Positions 53,117-61,314 of a stretch of 64,000 nt of DNA are shown piece by piece. The stretch is from Rhizobium deserti (GTDB lineage: Bacteria > Pseudomonadota > Alphaproteobacteria > Rhizobiales > Rhizobiaceae), in assembly GCF_004358025.1 (NCBI RefSeq), contig NZ_SMTL01000009.1, forward strand, positions 62,001 to 126,000, given 5' to 3'. Numbering within the stretch: position 1 is the first letter of the stretch; each line of letters begins with the position of its first letter. Position numbers and translations under genes: made by a program. The notes below the pieces were generated by a model. That model made no database searches and was not told the origin of the DNA. It was given only the letters and a program-made list of their open reading frames with translations.

Positions 53117-53398
53117 ATGCAGAGATATCATTTTCACCTCAATTTCCTAAGCAGCTACGTCACGGATGACGACGGTACAGAGCTGCCGGATCTGGAAGCG
53201 GCAAAGACAGAGGCACGCCAGGTTATTCGCGACCTGGCGGCCGAGCACCTTAAAGGCCGGAGGGAGTTCACCCTCCACAGCATCCGGATTTGTGCCGAGA
53301 ACGGCGATTTGCTGGCCGCAGTCCCCACATCAGAAGCCCTGAGCGAAGTAATCCCGCCGCACATCTACAAGCCTTCACCACCCGACAGCCACGTATAG
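53117..53398 (+). CDS. DUF6894-family small protein
   Basis: A 93-residue protein starting MQRYHFHLNFLSSYVTDDDGTELPDLEAAKTEARQVIRDLA. The pattern RYHFHL...DDDGTELPDLEAAKAEA is that of DUF6894, a family of small rhizobial proteins of unknown function. The second part has FTLHSIRICAENGDLLAAVPTSEAL. GGAGATCCGGACG lies before the ATG. It stands alone between the truncated MHYT copy and a small minus-strand gene, with no operon partner. Confidence 0.85.
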   Translation: MQRYHFHLNFLSSYVTDDDGTELPDLEAAKTEARQVIRDLAAEHLKGRREFTLHSIRICAENGDLLAAVPTSEALSEVIPPHIYKPSPPDSHV

Positions 53399-53436
53399 TC
53401 GCTTCACGGGCGCGGCTCAGTCTCGGGCTACGGCGT

Positions 53437-53655
53437 CTACGGAAAACTCTGGGCTCCCGACAACATGCTCATGAGCTGCCGTTCGTCGCGGATCCCGACC
53501 CGGTAGAGATCGACCAGGGTGGCGGCCGCTGTTGCGGCAGCCTGGCTGTGTTGGTTGATCCCCCTCTTCTGGCACACGAGGTCGAAGACCCTCTGTAGAA
53601 ACGCCAGCTCAGTCGGAGAAAGGGTGGCCGCTTTGGGTGTATGTTTCTGAAGCAT
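53437..53655 (-). CDS. Small conserved hypothetical protein
   Basis: A 72-residue helical protein: LSPTELAFLQRVFDLVCQKRGINQHSQAAATAAATLVDLYRVGIRDERQLMSML. The pattern FLQRVFD.VC..RGI...AA.LV.LY..G.RDE..L is, from memory, typical of small rhizobial proteins of unknown function. A GTT-CACATG stretch lies directly before the start, and no strong ribosome site is visible. It is convergent with the DUF6894 gene. Confidence 0.7.
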   Translation of the reverse strand: MLQKHTPKAATLSPTELAFLQRVFDLVCQKRGINQHSQAAATAAATLVDLYRVGIRDERQLMSMLSGAQSFP

Positions 53656-54063
53656 GTGACAACGGGCGGGTTGATAAGCGTTTCAGTCCGTCTGAACAAA
53701 GGCGGTGGTTGGCCGAAACCTACTATGAGCGAAAATGATCCCGATTTTCACTCGAGGCGCAAAGCGCCTTGAAGCGCCTCCTGAAAAGGCTTCAAAATGT
53801 CGGCTTCCAGCGCCTGGCTAACGGAAACCTGCACGGTCATCGCTGCACGCGGCCTGGTGCAGCTTCGCCAGTGGCCTGATCCTGAGCCTGACGTCCCATT
53901 CATCAACCGGGCTGTCGAGGGCACCTATTGGACAACAGTGTTTATCGAAGCAGGTATCCAAAGTGCGGTCGCTTTCGTCCGCGAAAGGCTTTTGAAGCAG
54001 CGCGCTCTGCGGTACGTGTTGAGATGGCGTGTAGTCTCGCCCTTTCCCGCTGACGCACATAGG
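53656..54063. other. Region without a supported gene
   Basis: About 400 bases between the small hypothetical gene and the DUF1003 gene. Frames on both strands are open in places (for example plus strand from 53797) but run through the DUF1003 gene in antisense and show no domain. Nothing is called. Confidence 0.35.
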
Positions 54064-54600
54064 TTATTCCTCAGTCTTGGCCTCGATGCGGTCCAGTACC
54101 GCTTCAGGCGCAACGTCCTTCTTAAGCTCCTTGAGGTCCTCGCTTGCCTCTATAGATACTTCGAGTTTAGCCGCGATTGCTTCGACCATTGTTATCAAGC
54201 GTGTTGTTTCATGCTCAGTCAGCAGGCTGACCTGAAGGTCGAGGTCAGCTCGAAGATCATCTTCCGCTGCCATCCGGTTCTGGTTTATCAGCACAAAGGT
54301 CGAGAGGAATATCGCCTCTACCGATGCCTCCATCGCGAGAATAACAAGGGATGGGTCCCACGGGGCGACCCCAGGGATCCATCCGAGGTTTGCCACTATC
54401 CAGAAAGCGTAAAGCGCCAGATGGATATAAACGAACACCATCGAGCCTGCGAATTTACTGATTGCGGCCGCAGCGCGTTCCTGAGCCGATGCGGTTCGTT
54501 GACTCTCCCGGCGCCGGTTCATGATGGCGTCGATATTGCGCGCCAGGGTCGGCGTTAAGCCATCCGCGGGGGAAGTGGTTATAGGCTTGCTCTTTGTCAT
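54064..54600 (-). CDS. DUF1003 membrane protein
   Basis: A 178-residue protein with two membrane segments in the DUF1003 pattern: IHLALYAFWIVANLGWIPGVAPWDPSLVILAMEASVEAIFLSTFVLINQNRM, preceded by RAAAAISKFAGSMVFVY. The C-terminal part is a charged helix (LRADLDLQVSLLTEHETTRLITMVEAIAAKLEV). The ATG at 54600 (MTKSK) follows GAGAAAAC; the TTG at 54615 is a possible alternative. DUF1003 proteins occur near stress genes in rhizobia; their function is unknown. Divergent from the thioredoxin-reductase-like gene at 54877, with an inverted repeat between them. Confidence 0.88.
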   Translation of the reverse strand: MTKSKPITTSPADGLTPTLARNIDAIMNRRRESQRTASAQERAAAAISKFAGSMVFVYIHLALYAFWIVANLGWIPGVAPWDPSLVILAMEASVEAIFLSTFVLINQNRMAAEDDLRADLDLQVSLLTEHETTRLITMVEAIAAKLEVSIEASEDLKELKKDVAPEAVLDRIEAKTEE

Positions 54601-54787
54601 GTTTTCTCGGTTCAAATCTTAAAAAGAGGAATAGTGAGCTGAGGTGGATATTCTGGAATACTCTAGTGACATCTGGTTCTGATTTTCAGGACTCCGTTGC
54701 CTGACCTTGAGATAAGCGAAAAGGTGCTCACATTACGGGAGCGCCAGTCGCCGCTGATGCTTGAGTTAAGAGAGAGATTACCCTGCA

Positions 54788-54819
54788 CCGGAACCATCAG
54801 CTGGCCGGCATTGTTCCGG
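54788..54819. promoter_or_regulatory. Symmetric CCGGAAC / GTTCCGG repeat between divergent genes
   Basis: CCGGAAC and GTTCCGG, 18 bases apart, a perfect seven-base inverted repeat. On either strand it reads GGAAC-N18-GTT, one base longer than usual EcfG promoters. It could be a bidirectional stress promoter for DUF1003 and the reductase, or a regulator site. Confidence 0.3.
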
Positions 54820-54876
54820 AGAGCGCGTGTGGACTGCGCAAAGGACACGCGGCTTGAGCGATAAGGGTAGATTGAG

Positions 54877-55791
54877 GTGGATCTAGAACGTCGAGACTGC
54901 GTCATCATCGGAGGTGGGCCTGCCGGATTGACTGCTGCAATTTATCTTGCGCGGTTCCATCTGTCGGTATCGGTATACGACGACGGAACCAGCAGGGCTG
55001 CTAGCATACCGATCTCACACAATCACGCCGGCTTTCCGGGCGGGATCAGCGGAGTTGAACTCCTTGCCAGGATGCGTGATCAAGCCCTCATATACGGCGC
55101 CGATATCTGTGACACGAAAGTAACGGCATTGGGTGGGGTGGAGGGAGAATTCGTTATATATTCTGGCACGGAGACGATGTCGGCGCGAACAGTGCTGCTG
55201 GCTACAGGCGTCGTCAACCGCAGCCCATCGATGCCAAGAGAAAAACACGATGAGGCACTTCGACGGGGCCTCATCCGCTACTGCCCTGTCTGCGATGGGT
55301 TCGAGGTCACCGACAAACGTGTCGGCGTTATTGGCCAAGATACAAAAGCGTTCAAGGAAGCCCTCTTCCTCAGAAGCTACAGCAAAGACATCTCCATTCT
55401 GTCCCCTTCAAGTGAGCATGAGCTCAAGCGTAGCGAACAGGCCCAGCTGCAGGAGTTAGGCATTTCCATCGTGTGCGGTCCCTTTGAGATTGATCTTGCA
55501 GAAGACGAGATACAGGTCCGAACGGGCCTGGGCACCCATGCATTCGATTCTGTTTATCCCGCACTTGGATCAGATGTTCGATCAGAACTCGCGTCGGGGG
55601 TGGGCGCAATGCTGTCTCAGGAGGGCTGCATTTTTGTGGACAGTCACCAGCGTACCGATGTGCCTGGACTATATGCTGCCGGCGACGTTGTTATTGGTCT
55701 TGATCAGATCAGCCACGCCATGGGTCAAGCCGGGGTCGCGGCGACAACGATCAGGAACGATCTAAGCAGCATCGCCTGTTTGGTGCGTTGA
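54877..55791 (+). CDS. Thioredoxin-reductase-like flavoprotein
   Basis: A 304-residue two-domain flavin protein of the thioredoxin reductase fold. FAD motif GGGPAGLTAA (11-20), active-site CPVC (C136/C139) in YCPVCDGFE, and the C-terminal FAD motif GLYAAGDVV. The second nucleotide motif, normally GxGxxA for NADPH, reads VGVIGQDTKAFKEA and lacks the glycine pattern, so NADPH binding may be weak or altered. GTG start at 54877 with AGGGTAG upstream. It is divergent from the DUF1003 gene. Enzymes of this subgroup in rhizobia are of unknown specificity; not necessarily a thioredoxin reductase. Confidence 0.88.
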   Translation: MDLERRDCVIIGGGPAGLTAAIYLARFHLSVSVYDDGTSRAASIPISHNHAGFPGGISGVELLARMRDQALIYGADICDTKVTALGGVEGEFVIYSGTETMSARTVLLATGVVNRSPSMPREKHDEALRRGLIRYCPVCDGFEVTDKRVGVIGQDTKAFKEALFLRSYSKDISILSPSSEHELKRSEQAQLQELGISIVCGPFEIDLAEDEIQVRTGLGTHAFDSVYPALGSDVRSELASGVGAMLSQEGCIFVDSHQRTDVPGLYAAGDVVIGLDQISHAMGQAGVAATTIRNDLSSIACLVR

Positions 55792-55920
55792 GGGCTCTTC
55801 CGCTCTTCGTGCAGCACCAATGGCCCGCCGTAGTCGTTCAGTTCTCTGAAAGGTGAAGAAGATCGCGATTGTCGAGATCTTAAACAGCGGCCTACGGTTA
55901 CAAAGAATGGCTGAGGCAGG

Positions 55921-56475
55921 TTAAATAGAAACCTCGAATTTGCGAGAGGCAGGACCGACAAACATTCTATTTCGACACCATTTTCGAGACACCTGGCCGA
56001 ACGTTCTTGCGGTGTTTTGCAGTGGCAAGGGTGATGCCCAGGCTAGACCGACGAAGATGACGTCAGTTACAGAGGTAACGCTGCGCCCGTCTAGAAGACG
56101 GCTTCGGCTTTCGATGCCAATACGAACTACCTCCGGGTCCTGCTCTTCAGAGGAGGCGAGTTCGCTCAGGACGTCGGTGCTGATCGTTCGATCTCCGAGG
56201 TAAATGCGCACATCCTCGTTCGATGCGAACCCCAGGAGGTCGAAGAATGCGATCCTCGGGCTGACGCTCCGAGACGTTCTAGTCGTCAGGTCGTACTCGT
56301 GGGCAATACTGTAGCCTTCATTGCTCTTGATGATCCCGTAGAAGTGCAGCCACCTGTCCCTGTGGGTAAGATATTCGGCTTTCCATATCACCTGCTCATG
56401 CTCGTCCGGGTTGACCCCAAGCGCGATTAACTCCTCAACAGCTTCGATGAATCCGTCGCGACACGTGTTCTCCAC
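55921..56475 (-). CDS. Protein of unknown function, partner of the XRE regulator
   Basis: A 184-residue protein, mixed composition: MENTCRDGFIEAVEELIALGVNPDEHEQVIWKAEYLTHRDRWLHFYGI, then RTSRSVSPRIAFFDLLGFASNEDVRIYLGDRTISTDVLSELAS. No signal peptide or membrane helix and no recognised domain. Its start is 11 bases after the end of the XRE regulator gene, so the two are co-transcribed. A small regulator followed by an unknown protein is also the layout of some toxin-antitoxin or phage-related pairs, but nothing in the sequence shows toxicity. Confidence 0.65.
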   Translation of the reverse strand: MENTCRDGFIEAVEELIALGVNPDEHEQVIWKAEYLTHRDRWLHFYGIIKSNEGYSIAHEYDLTTRTSRSVSPRIAFFDLLGFASNEDVRIYLGDRTISTDVLSELASSEEQDPEVVRIGIESRSRLLDGRSVTSVTDVIFVGLAWASPLPLQNTARTFGQVSRKWCRNRMFVGPASRKFEVSI

Positions 56476-56486
56476 GTCGGGTTCCG

Positions 56487-56711
56487 TCAGTGTCGCTGCC
56501 GGCCGGCACAGTCGAGCAGGTTCCGAAAGCGCTCTGGCTGGCGGGGATTCTCCGCACCCTCTTCGATCTGGCGTAATTCAGCCTCCGTCAGGCCCGTCAC
56601 GATAGCCAATTGCTCATGGCTGTAGCCTTTCGCCAGCCTCGCGCGGCGTAGGTTCTCGCCGAATGAAAGTGGGCGCGACGTTTGGCTTTGCATTCTTGAG
56701 GATGTGTCCAT
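56487..56711 (-). CDS. XRE-family helix-turn-helix regulator
   Basis: A 74-residue protein that is nearly all HTH: SFGENLRRARLAKGYSHEQLAIVTGLTEAELRQIEEGAENPRQPERFRNLL. The ATG at 56711 has GGAGACGG upstream; a start 12 bases earlier is possible. It is the first gene of a two-gene minus-strand unit with the unknown protein at 55921. It probably controls its own operon. Confidence 0.88.
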   Translation of the reverse strand: MDTSSRMQSQTSRPLSFGENLRRARLAKGYSHEQLAIVTGLTEAELRQIEEGAENPRQPERFRNLLDCAGRQRH

Positions 56712-56890
56712 GACCGTCTCCAACTATTGGCTTGTCAGAACGGTAAATGTTGGGAGCGAGTTCCTTGGCCACCGCGTGAGTGGGACGGGCGTCCGGTGTC
56801 GGACAGTGGTCGAGAGTACCGCCCAACTGATGGAAAGCCCAAGAGTCTTCCGAAAACTCGAGGGAAAGTGGGTCTCAGGTCACGGACCTG

Positions 56891-57082
56891 GTGCGCACGG
56901 CAAACCAGATCGACACAGCCAATGATTTCGAGAGGCAGCGCCTTCTCGATAACGCCTTGCTTATTCTTGTCGAGCTTCAGGCTATGTCAGCGGCCATCAC
57001 CATCGGTTGGGCCTCTGATACTCAAGTAAAGTGCGTAGCGACAATCAAGGTGAGACGTCTCATCCTAATCGCCGTGCTATAA
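56891..57082 (+). CDS. Possible small protein of unknown function
   Basis: A 63-codon frame from a GTG: MRTANQIDTANDFERQRLLDNALLILVELQAMSAAITIGWASD. The first 40 residues look coding (amphipathic helix), the last 20 do not. GACCTG precedes the start and no ribosome site is clear. The neighbouring 56724-57232 holds nothing else recognisable. Confidence 0.3.
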   Translation: MRTANQIDTANDFERQRLLDNALLILVELQAMSAAITIGWASDTQVKCVATIKVRRLILIAVL

Positions 57083-57232
57083 GTGAAGGCAGCCCTTCTT
57101 GATGCCGCAGGGGTTCGGATACTGAAGTGCCCGCCCGCCGATGGGCGTTCCGACATTAGAAGCGCTGTATCTGTACAAAATTTCCCTGCTCATTTAACTA
57201 TATTTTAATTTTACAACTACCGGAGCCTTCTC

Positions 57233-58333
57233 TTGGACACAGGATCTCTTGTAGACGCAGTATACGAGGCAGCCTTCCTCTCCGATCGTTGGGCCGATGT
57301 TCTTGATCGCCTTGCCAAGGATGTCGGCGCGGAGGGGACGATATTAGCGAATATCAGCGATCCAACAGCTCCATGGATTGCTAGTGATGGCGTCGCCCAA
57401 CTCTACGAGTGTTTTTTCCAAGGCGGCTGGGCCTATAACAATGCAAAAACAATGGCTCTACTCGACAACGCACATCCAGGATTTATCAGCGATGCTCTCT
57501 ATCTTGGTGAAGATTGGATGGCTCAGCAGGCGGTTTATCGTGACTTCTATTGGAAACACGGCTTTGGCTACGCGGCAGGGACGACAATCAGGATTCCGAG
57601 TGGCGACGTCATTGGCATTTCGATTGAAAAGAAGCGAGAGCTTGGCCCCGTAGTTCAGCAAGATCTCGATCGCCTCGACATCCTCAGGCCTCATCTCGCA
57701 AGAGCAGCTCTCCTCGGCAGTCAGCTTCAGTTCGCGCGCATCGAAGCAGCGCTACAGGCCCTTCAACTCGCGAGCCTACCTGCAGCAATGGTTCGAAACA
57801 ACGGTACCATGATTGAATGCAACAGCCTGTTCCATGCCTTCACGGGCCACATCGTGTTTCAGCCGAGCGATGGGCTACGTTTCAAGAGCCGCGCAGCTGA
57901 CACTGCATACCGAAGTTTTCTCGAGGCATGGCGTAATAGGGGAGGATCCATTAGTGGCGCCTCATGGCCGATAAAAGGAAGTTCTGACGCAGCGCCGGCG
58001 GTGGCGCATCTGGTGCCGATCAAAGGCGCTGCTCGCGACATCTTCTTGAGGACGGCGTTTTTCTTGATTATCACTCCAGTACACCGCTCGAATCTACCAT
58101 CAGTAGAGATCATTCAGGGTCTATTCGATCTAACGCCAACGGAAGCGAAAATCGGCAGAAAGCTTGCTGGCGGTGAAACGATCGACAGCACGGCTCGTTC
58201 TTTCGGCATCAGCGTCGAGACCGTTCGATCCCATGTTAAGGCTATTCTTTCCAAGAGCGGGATGTCTCGGCAGACAGACTTCGTCGCTGCAGTGGCCACT
58301 ATTATGCCGATCGGAGAACGAATGGATGACTGA
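57233..58333 (+). CDS. LuxR-family transcriptional regulator
   Basis: A 366-residue regulator. The C-terminal 65 residues form a LuxR helix-turn-helix: LFDLTPTEAKIGRKLAGGETIDSTARSFGISVETVRSHVKAILSKSGM. The long N-terminal part (about 290 residues) has no acyl-homoserine-lactone-binding signature; it starts SLVDAVYEAAFLSDRWADVLDRLAKDVGAEGTIL, a GAF/PAS-like region common in orphan LuxR proteins of alphaproteobacteria. TTG start at 57233 with CGGAG upstream. It stands alone; targets unknown. Confidence 0.88.
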   Translation: MDTGSLVDAVYEAAFLSDRWADVLDRLAKDVGAEGTILANISDPTAPWIASDGVAQLYECFFQGGWAYNNAKTMALLDNAHPGFISDALYLGEDWMAQQAVYRDFYWKHGFGYAAGTTIRIPSGDVIGISIEKKRELGPVVQQDLDRLDILRPHLARAALLGSQLQFARIEAALQALQLASLPAAMVRNNGTMIECNSLFHAFTGHIVFQPSDGLRFKSRAADTAYRSFLEAWRNRGGSISGASWPIKGSSDAAPAVAHLVPIKGAARDIFLRTAFFLIITPVHRSNLPSVEIIQGLFDLTPTEAKIGRKLAGGETIDSTARSFGISVETVRSHVKAILSKSGMSRQTDFVAAVATIMPIGERMDD

Positions 58334-58424
58334 TCACTGAGGCTAAAGCAAACGTCGTCGCGCAGGAGGGCGGCAACGTTTGCTGCTCCTAAACTCGCTT
58401 GGTCCGGCGGCTTCTAGACACCGA

Positions 58425-58736
58425 TTAGCTGCCGTAGGGATATCTTTGTCCCTTTTCATTTATAAGCGTGTATTTTCTACCATCGGTAACGATGCGGTCG
58501 CAGCGTTTGAAGCCAGTGGTGAAGGTCACGCAAATACGTCCGGCGGAGATCGTATACTTCCCCTTGTCGCCGCCCGAATAGGTGTAGCTTCCATCCTTGC
58601 CATAGGTCATACGGCCGTTGACCGTTTTCCCCACTGCAATCTTTTCAATTTCTGCTTTTGTAGCGGCGCGCTCAGCAGCAGATGCGGTGCTTGCGGTTGC
58701 CAATAGAATACTCACGAAAAGAGCTGTCTGCTTCAT
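58425..58736 (-). CDS. Small exported protein
   Basis: A 103-residue protein with a signal peptide: MKQTALFVSILLATASTASA, then mature AERAATKAEIEKIAVGKTV. The mature part has GKDGSYTYSGGDKGKYTISAGRICVTFTTGFKRCDRIVTDGRKYTLIN, with two cysteines that could form a disulfide. The pattern recalls DUF995-like periplasmic proteins. The ATG at 58736 is supported by the signal peptide. It is convergent with the LuxR gene; a ribosome site GGGG lies nine bases upstream. Confidence 0.75.
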   Translation of the reverse strand: MKQTALFVSILLATASTASAAERAATKAEIEKIAVGKTVNGRMTYGKDGSYTYSGGDKGKYTISAGRICVTFTTGFKRCDRIVTDGRKYTLINEKGQRYPYGS

Positions 58737-58989
58737 ATCAAACCCCATGATCCGCCGATGATCCGGCGCGGAGATTGCACCACAGAGAAGGTGGGTCGTC
58801 TTCACCCGTTCGGGTGAACACCGATTGGATCTTGCGAGCAGAGACCATCGGAAGACAGCTGATGCGACTTGGTGGATCTGCCTTGAGGAAGTTAGATTTA
58901 GGCATTCAGCATGTTGATTCCTCGACGTTGATAAGGATCGAGAAAAGGACGTCCACGATCATAGTCCCCTGTTTGGGTGATGCCAACAC

Positions 58990-59087
58990 TAGATAACCGC
59001 ATTAATTTCCGCTTGAGAGGCCACCTGTCAGCCTCGAATTTGCTCAAGTCATCAAGCCCCTCGCATACCCCGGCGAGGGGCTTTTTT
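58990..59087 (+). ncRNA. Candidate small RNA ending in a strong terminator
   Basis: The interval before the terminator at 59054 contains no plus-strand gene, yet the terminator is a textbook intrinsic type. A transcript starting near 58985-59000 is possible, though the promoter (TTTGGG...TAGATAA region) is weak. Alternatively the terminator belongs to an unseen or decayed gene. Length about 90-100 bases. Confidence 0.35.
59054..59087 (+). terminator. Strong rho-independent terminator
   Basis: Perfect 11-base stem AAGCCCCTCGC / GCGAGGGGCTT with an eight-base loop, followed by TTTTTT. No plus-strand coding gene precedes it within several hundred bases. Confidence 0.85.
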
Positions 59088-59120
59088 GTGATGTGGGCCA
59101 TTCGACCTCACAGCGAGCAT

Positions 59121-59201
59121 CTATTCCGGGAACTATATCCTTTTTCAGGCGCATAAATTTTCTGAGCAACCTGTCACCGGTTCGTGTCCCTTCAAGGCGC
59201 C
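59121..59201 (+). repeat. tRNA-T-arm-like dispersed repeat, copy E
   Basis: About 80 bases homologous to copy B (34943). Shared blocks: CTATTCC.GGAACTATATC, TTTTTCAGGCGCATAAA, CCTGTCACCGGTTCG and TTCAAGGCGC. The T-loop-like piece GGTTCGTGTCC has a weak stem. It lies between the orphan terminator and the DUF892 gene; the rest of 59202-59671 shows no gene. Confidence 0.7.
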
Positions 59202-59671
59202 CCATTCCTGACGCTTCCAGCGCGATGTTGAGCTGACGGACGAGGTCCTCGAGCGCGTTGTTCGTCCAAGTTCGCTTATTCGGCAGGAACGATGGCACGG
59301 ATAGCTTAGCAAAAACTACAACGCTATCACATTGCGCGACGGTGCGTTCCGCGCTCTATGGAACCCGGAAGGGCAGGATCACGCCAAATGACAGGAGCGT
59401 CAGGCTGCTAAAGCTGATCTGGAAACCAACGACTGAAGCTTCGAAAGCACGAATCCTGCCCGGTATAGCGGCCACTTGTGATCCATCGTATTCCAGGCTT
59501 TGGAGCCACGTCCGCCGCTCGCCAACGTACGTGACAGCCGGGGTATCACACACACCTTCCTGAGTCTGAACCCCATCAAGAGACATCAGCATTTTAACAG
59601 TCTTGGTAGATCGTCAATGATTATCAAAGTCGTTGACATGGCTTCAGCCTTAGATGAAGCCAGGCGTGACC

Positions 59672-60172
59672 TCAGGCAGACTTCGCTGCCTTTTGATTGG
59701 CCGATGCCCGTGCGAGTTCAGTCAGCTTCTGATCCGTCGCCTCTTCCTCAGCGAGATTCTGCTGGAGAAGCTCGACTGCTTCGTCCATGCCGAGCTGCCC
59801 CGCCCACTCGATCAGCGTGCCATAGCGCGCGATCTCGTAATGTTCCACAGCCTGGGCGGAGGAGATGAGCCCCGCGTCGAGAGCGACCGATCCCTTGTAC
59901 TCATCCATGATCTCTTCGCCTTCGGCGATGATCCCCTGGATGGCCTCGCAGGTCTTGCCGCGGGCCGGCTTGCCAAGCAGTTCGAACACCTGCTCGATGC
60001 GCTCGATCTGGCCCTGCGTCTCGTCCCGGTGCTGAAGGAAACTTGCCTTGCCTTCCTCCGATTGTGCTGCTCGCGCCATCTTGGGCAGGGTCTTCAGGAT
60101 CTGCTTTTCGGCGTAGTAGATGTCCTTGAGGGTGTCAAGAAACAGGTTGTCGAGGGTCTTTTCCGCTGCCAT
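59672..60172 (-). CDS. DUF892 ferritin-like protein (YciE/YciF family)
   Basis: A 166-residue four-helix protein of the YciF/DUF892 family: TLDNLFLDTLKDIYYAEKQILKTLPKMARAA, then HRDETQGQIERIEQVFELLG, then AVEHYEIARYGTLIEWAGQLGM, with glutamates and histidines of a diiron-like site (E22, H49, E52 and H/E in the third helix). The C-terminus ends lysine-alanine rich. AGGAGTATCTC precedes the ATG. It starts 27 bases after the membrane-protein gene at 60200, so it is the second gene of that operon. YciF-like proteins are general-stress proteins; that fits the upstream EcfG-type promoter. Confidence 0.93.
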   Translation of the reverse strand: MAAEKTLDNLFLDTLKDIYYAEKQILKTLPKMARAAQSEEGKASFLQHRDETQGQIERIEQVFELLGKPARGKTCEAIQGIIAEGEEIMDEYKGSVALDAGLISSAQAVEHYEIARYGTLIEWAGQLGMDEAVELLQQNLAEEEATDQKLTELARASANQKAAKSA

Positions 60173-60199
60173 GAGATACTCCTTTACAACGACTGATGA

Positions 60200-61102
60200 T
60201 TAACGTGCGGCGCGAAGTTCGTCTTCGCGACTGACATGCGTGGTGCCGACTGCACCGCCGACCCACGCGGCGATGGCGCCGACTGCCAGCGCGATGAAGG
60301 CCATGATAGCGCCGGCTGCGACCGCGGTAGCAGCGGTTTCGGCTGCTTCAGCCGCCTGCTTCTTGGCCGCGTCGACAGATTGACGATACTGGGTCTCATA
60401 CTGCTGCACCTGCTGCTTTGCCTGATCGACGGGAATGTTCTGGGCCTTGGCCAGAGCCTCGGCGGCGCGGTTGCGCGCATCCTCGATCTGCGCCTGATCG
60501 CCGGTTAGCATCGCCTTTACCGAATTCGTAGCGGCATCGCGAAGAGCAGCAAGATCATTGCCGCCGCTTGCATCCCTGATCTTCTGCTCGATCCCTGCCA
60601 TAGGATCTGTAGCGGTCGCAAGCGCGGGCGCGGCAGTCGTCGCTGCGGTAGAAACCGTGGATCCAAGGCCAGAAACGATGCCTCCAAGACCGCTGAATAC
60701 GCCGCCGACAAGGGCGCCGACGGACGTCGTCAGGAGGTAGACGATGACGAGGGTGGTAACGGCCCAGGACGTCAGACCGTGAAGCGAGCCCGCAGAGCGA
60801 AGAGGACGGCCCGACAGCCGGCTGGCTACGTAGCCGCCGGCGAAGGAAGCGATGATGCCGCTCAAGACAAACCAGATGGCCGTGCCGATCGACAGCGTGT
60901 TTACCGTCGGATTGTCGTTGGAAGCGGGATCGAGCACGGAGGCGCCGATGCCAACGCCGAGCAGGTTGAGGAGGACGTGGAGCGTAAGCGCTATCGCGAC
61001 CCCTGCAAACACGGCTCCCCATGAGACCCTGTTGTAGGCTTCGTGGATGTACGGGTTCTGATCGCGTGTCGACAGGTGTGCGACGGTAACGGGCTCTTTC
61101 AT
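60200..61102 (-). CDS. Membrane protein of a general-stress operon
   Basis: A 300-residue protein with a short cytoplasmic start (MKEPVTVAHLSTRDQNPYIHE) and membrane helices at about 30-55 (VFAGVAIALTLHVLLNLLGVGIG), 75-95 and 115-140. A long alanine- and glutamine-rich helical region follows (about 180-260), then a final pair of hydrophobic segments (AAGAIMAFIALAVGAIAAWVGGAVG). Many alphaproteobacterial PhnA-like/YrzE-type membrane proteins have this layout; function unknown. AGGGAGAGCAC lies before the ATG. A GGAAC-N17-GTT promoter is 38 bases upstream. Operon with the DUF892 gene. Confidence 0.85.
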   Translation of the reverse strand: MKEPVTVAHLSTRDQNPYIHEAYNRVSWGAVFAGVAIALTLHVLLNLLGVGIGASVLDPASNDNPTVNTLSIGTAIWFVLSGIIASFAGGYVASRLSGRPLRSAGSLHGLTSWAVTTLVIVYLLTTSVGALVGGVFSGLGGIVSGLGSTVSTAATTAAPALATATDPMAGIEQKIRDASGGNDLAALRDAATNSVKAMLTGDQAQIEDARNRAAEALAKAQNIPVDQAKQQVQQYETQYRQSVDAAKKQAAEAAETAATAVAAGAIMAFIALAVGAIAAWVGGAVGTTHVSREDELRAAR

Positions 61103-61139
61103 GTGCTCTCCCTGGTGACTGATGCTGAACTGCTGCATG

Positions 61140-61164
61140 AACCACGCGCTCGCCGTATAGTTCC
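61140..61164 (-). promoter_or_regulatory. EcfG-type general stress promoter
   Basis: On the minus strand GGAAC (61164-61160), 17-base spacer, GTT (61142-61140), about 38 bases before the membrane-protein start. The match to the alphaproteobacterial EcfG consensus, plus the stress-type operon behind it, makes this the best of the EcfG candidates in the window. Confidence 0.65.
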
Positions 61165-61314
61165 AAGCGAGCGTTGGAGCAGATCCCCAGTTGAAAGCGA
61201 CGCTTGCAGCGCACCGTCTTCATCATCATTGATGAGTCCCCTGCGAGAAGTAGATCCAATATGAGCTTGATCCAACGCATGGCTATATGCGGCGCCAACC
61301 AGGATGCAACACCT

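Noticed and set aside
53797-54558. 253-codon plus-strand frame
   Set aside because: Mostly antisense to the DUF1003 gene, with no domain of its own.
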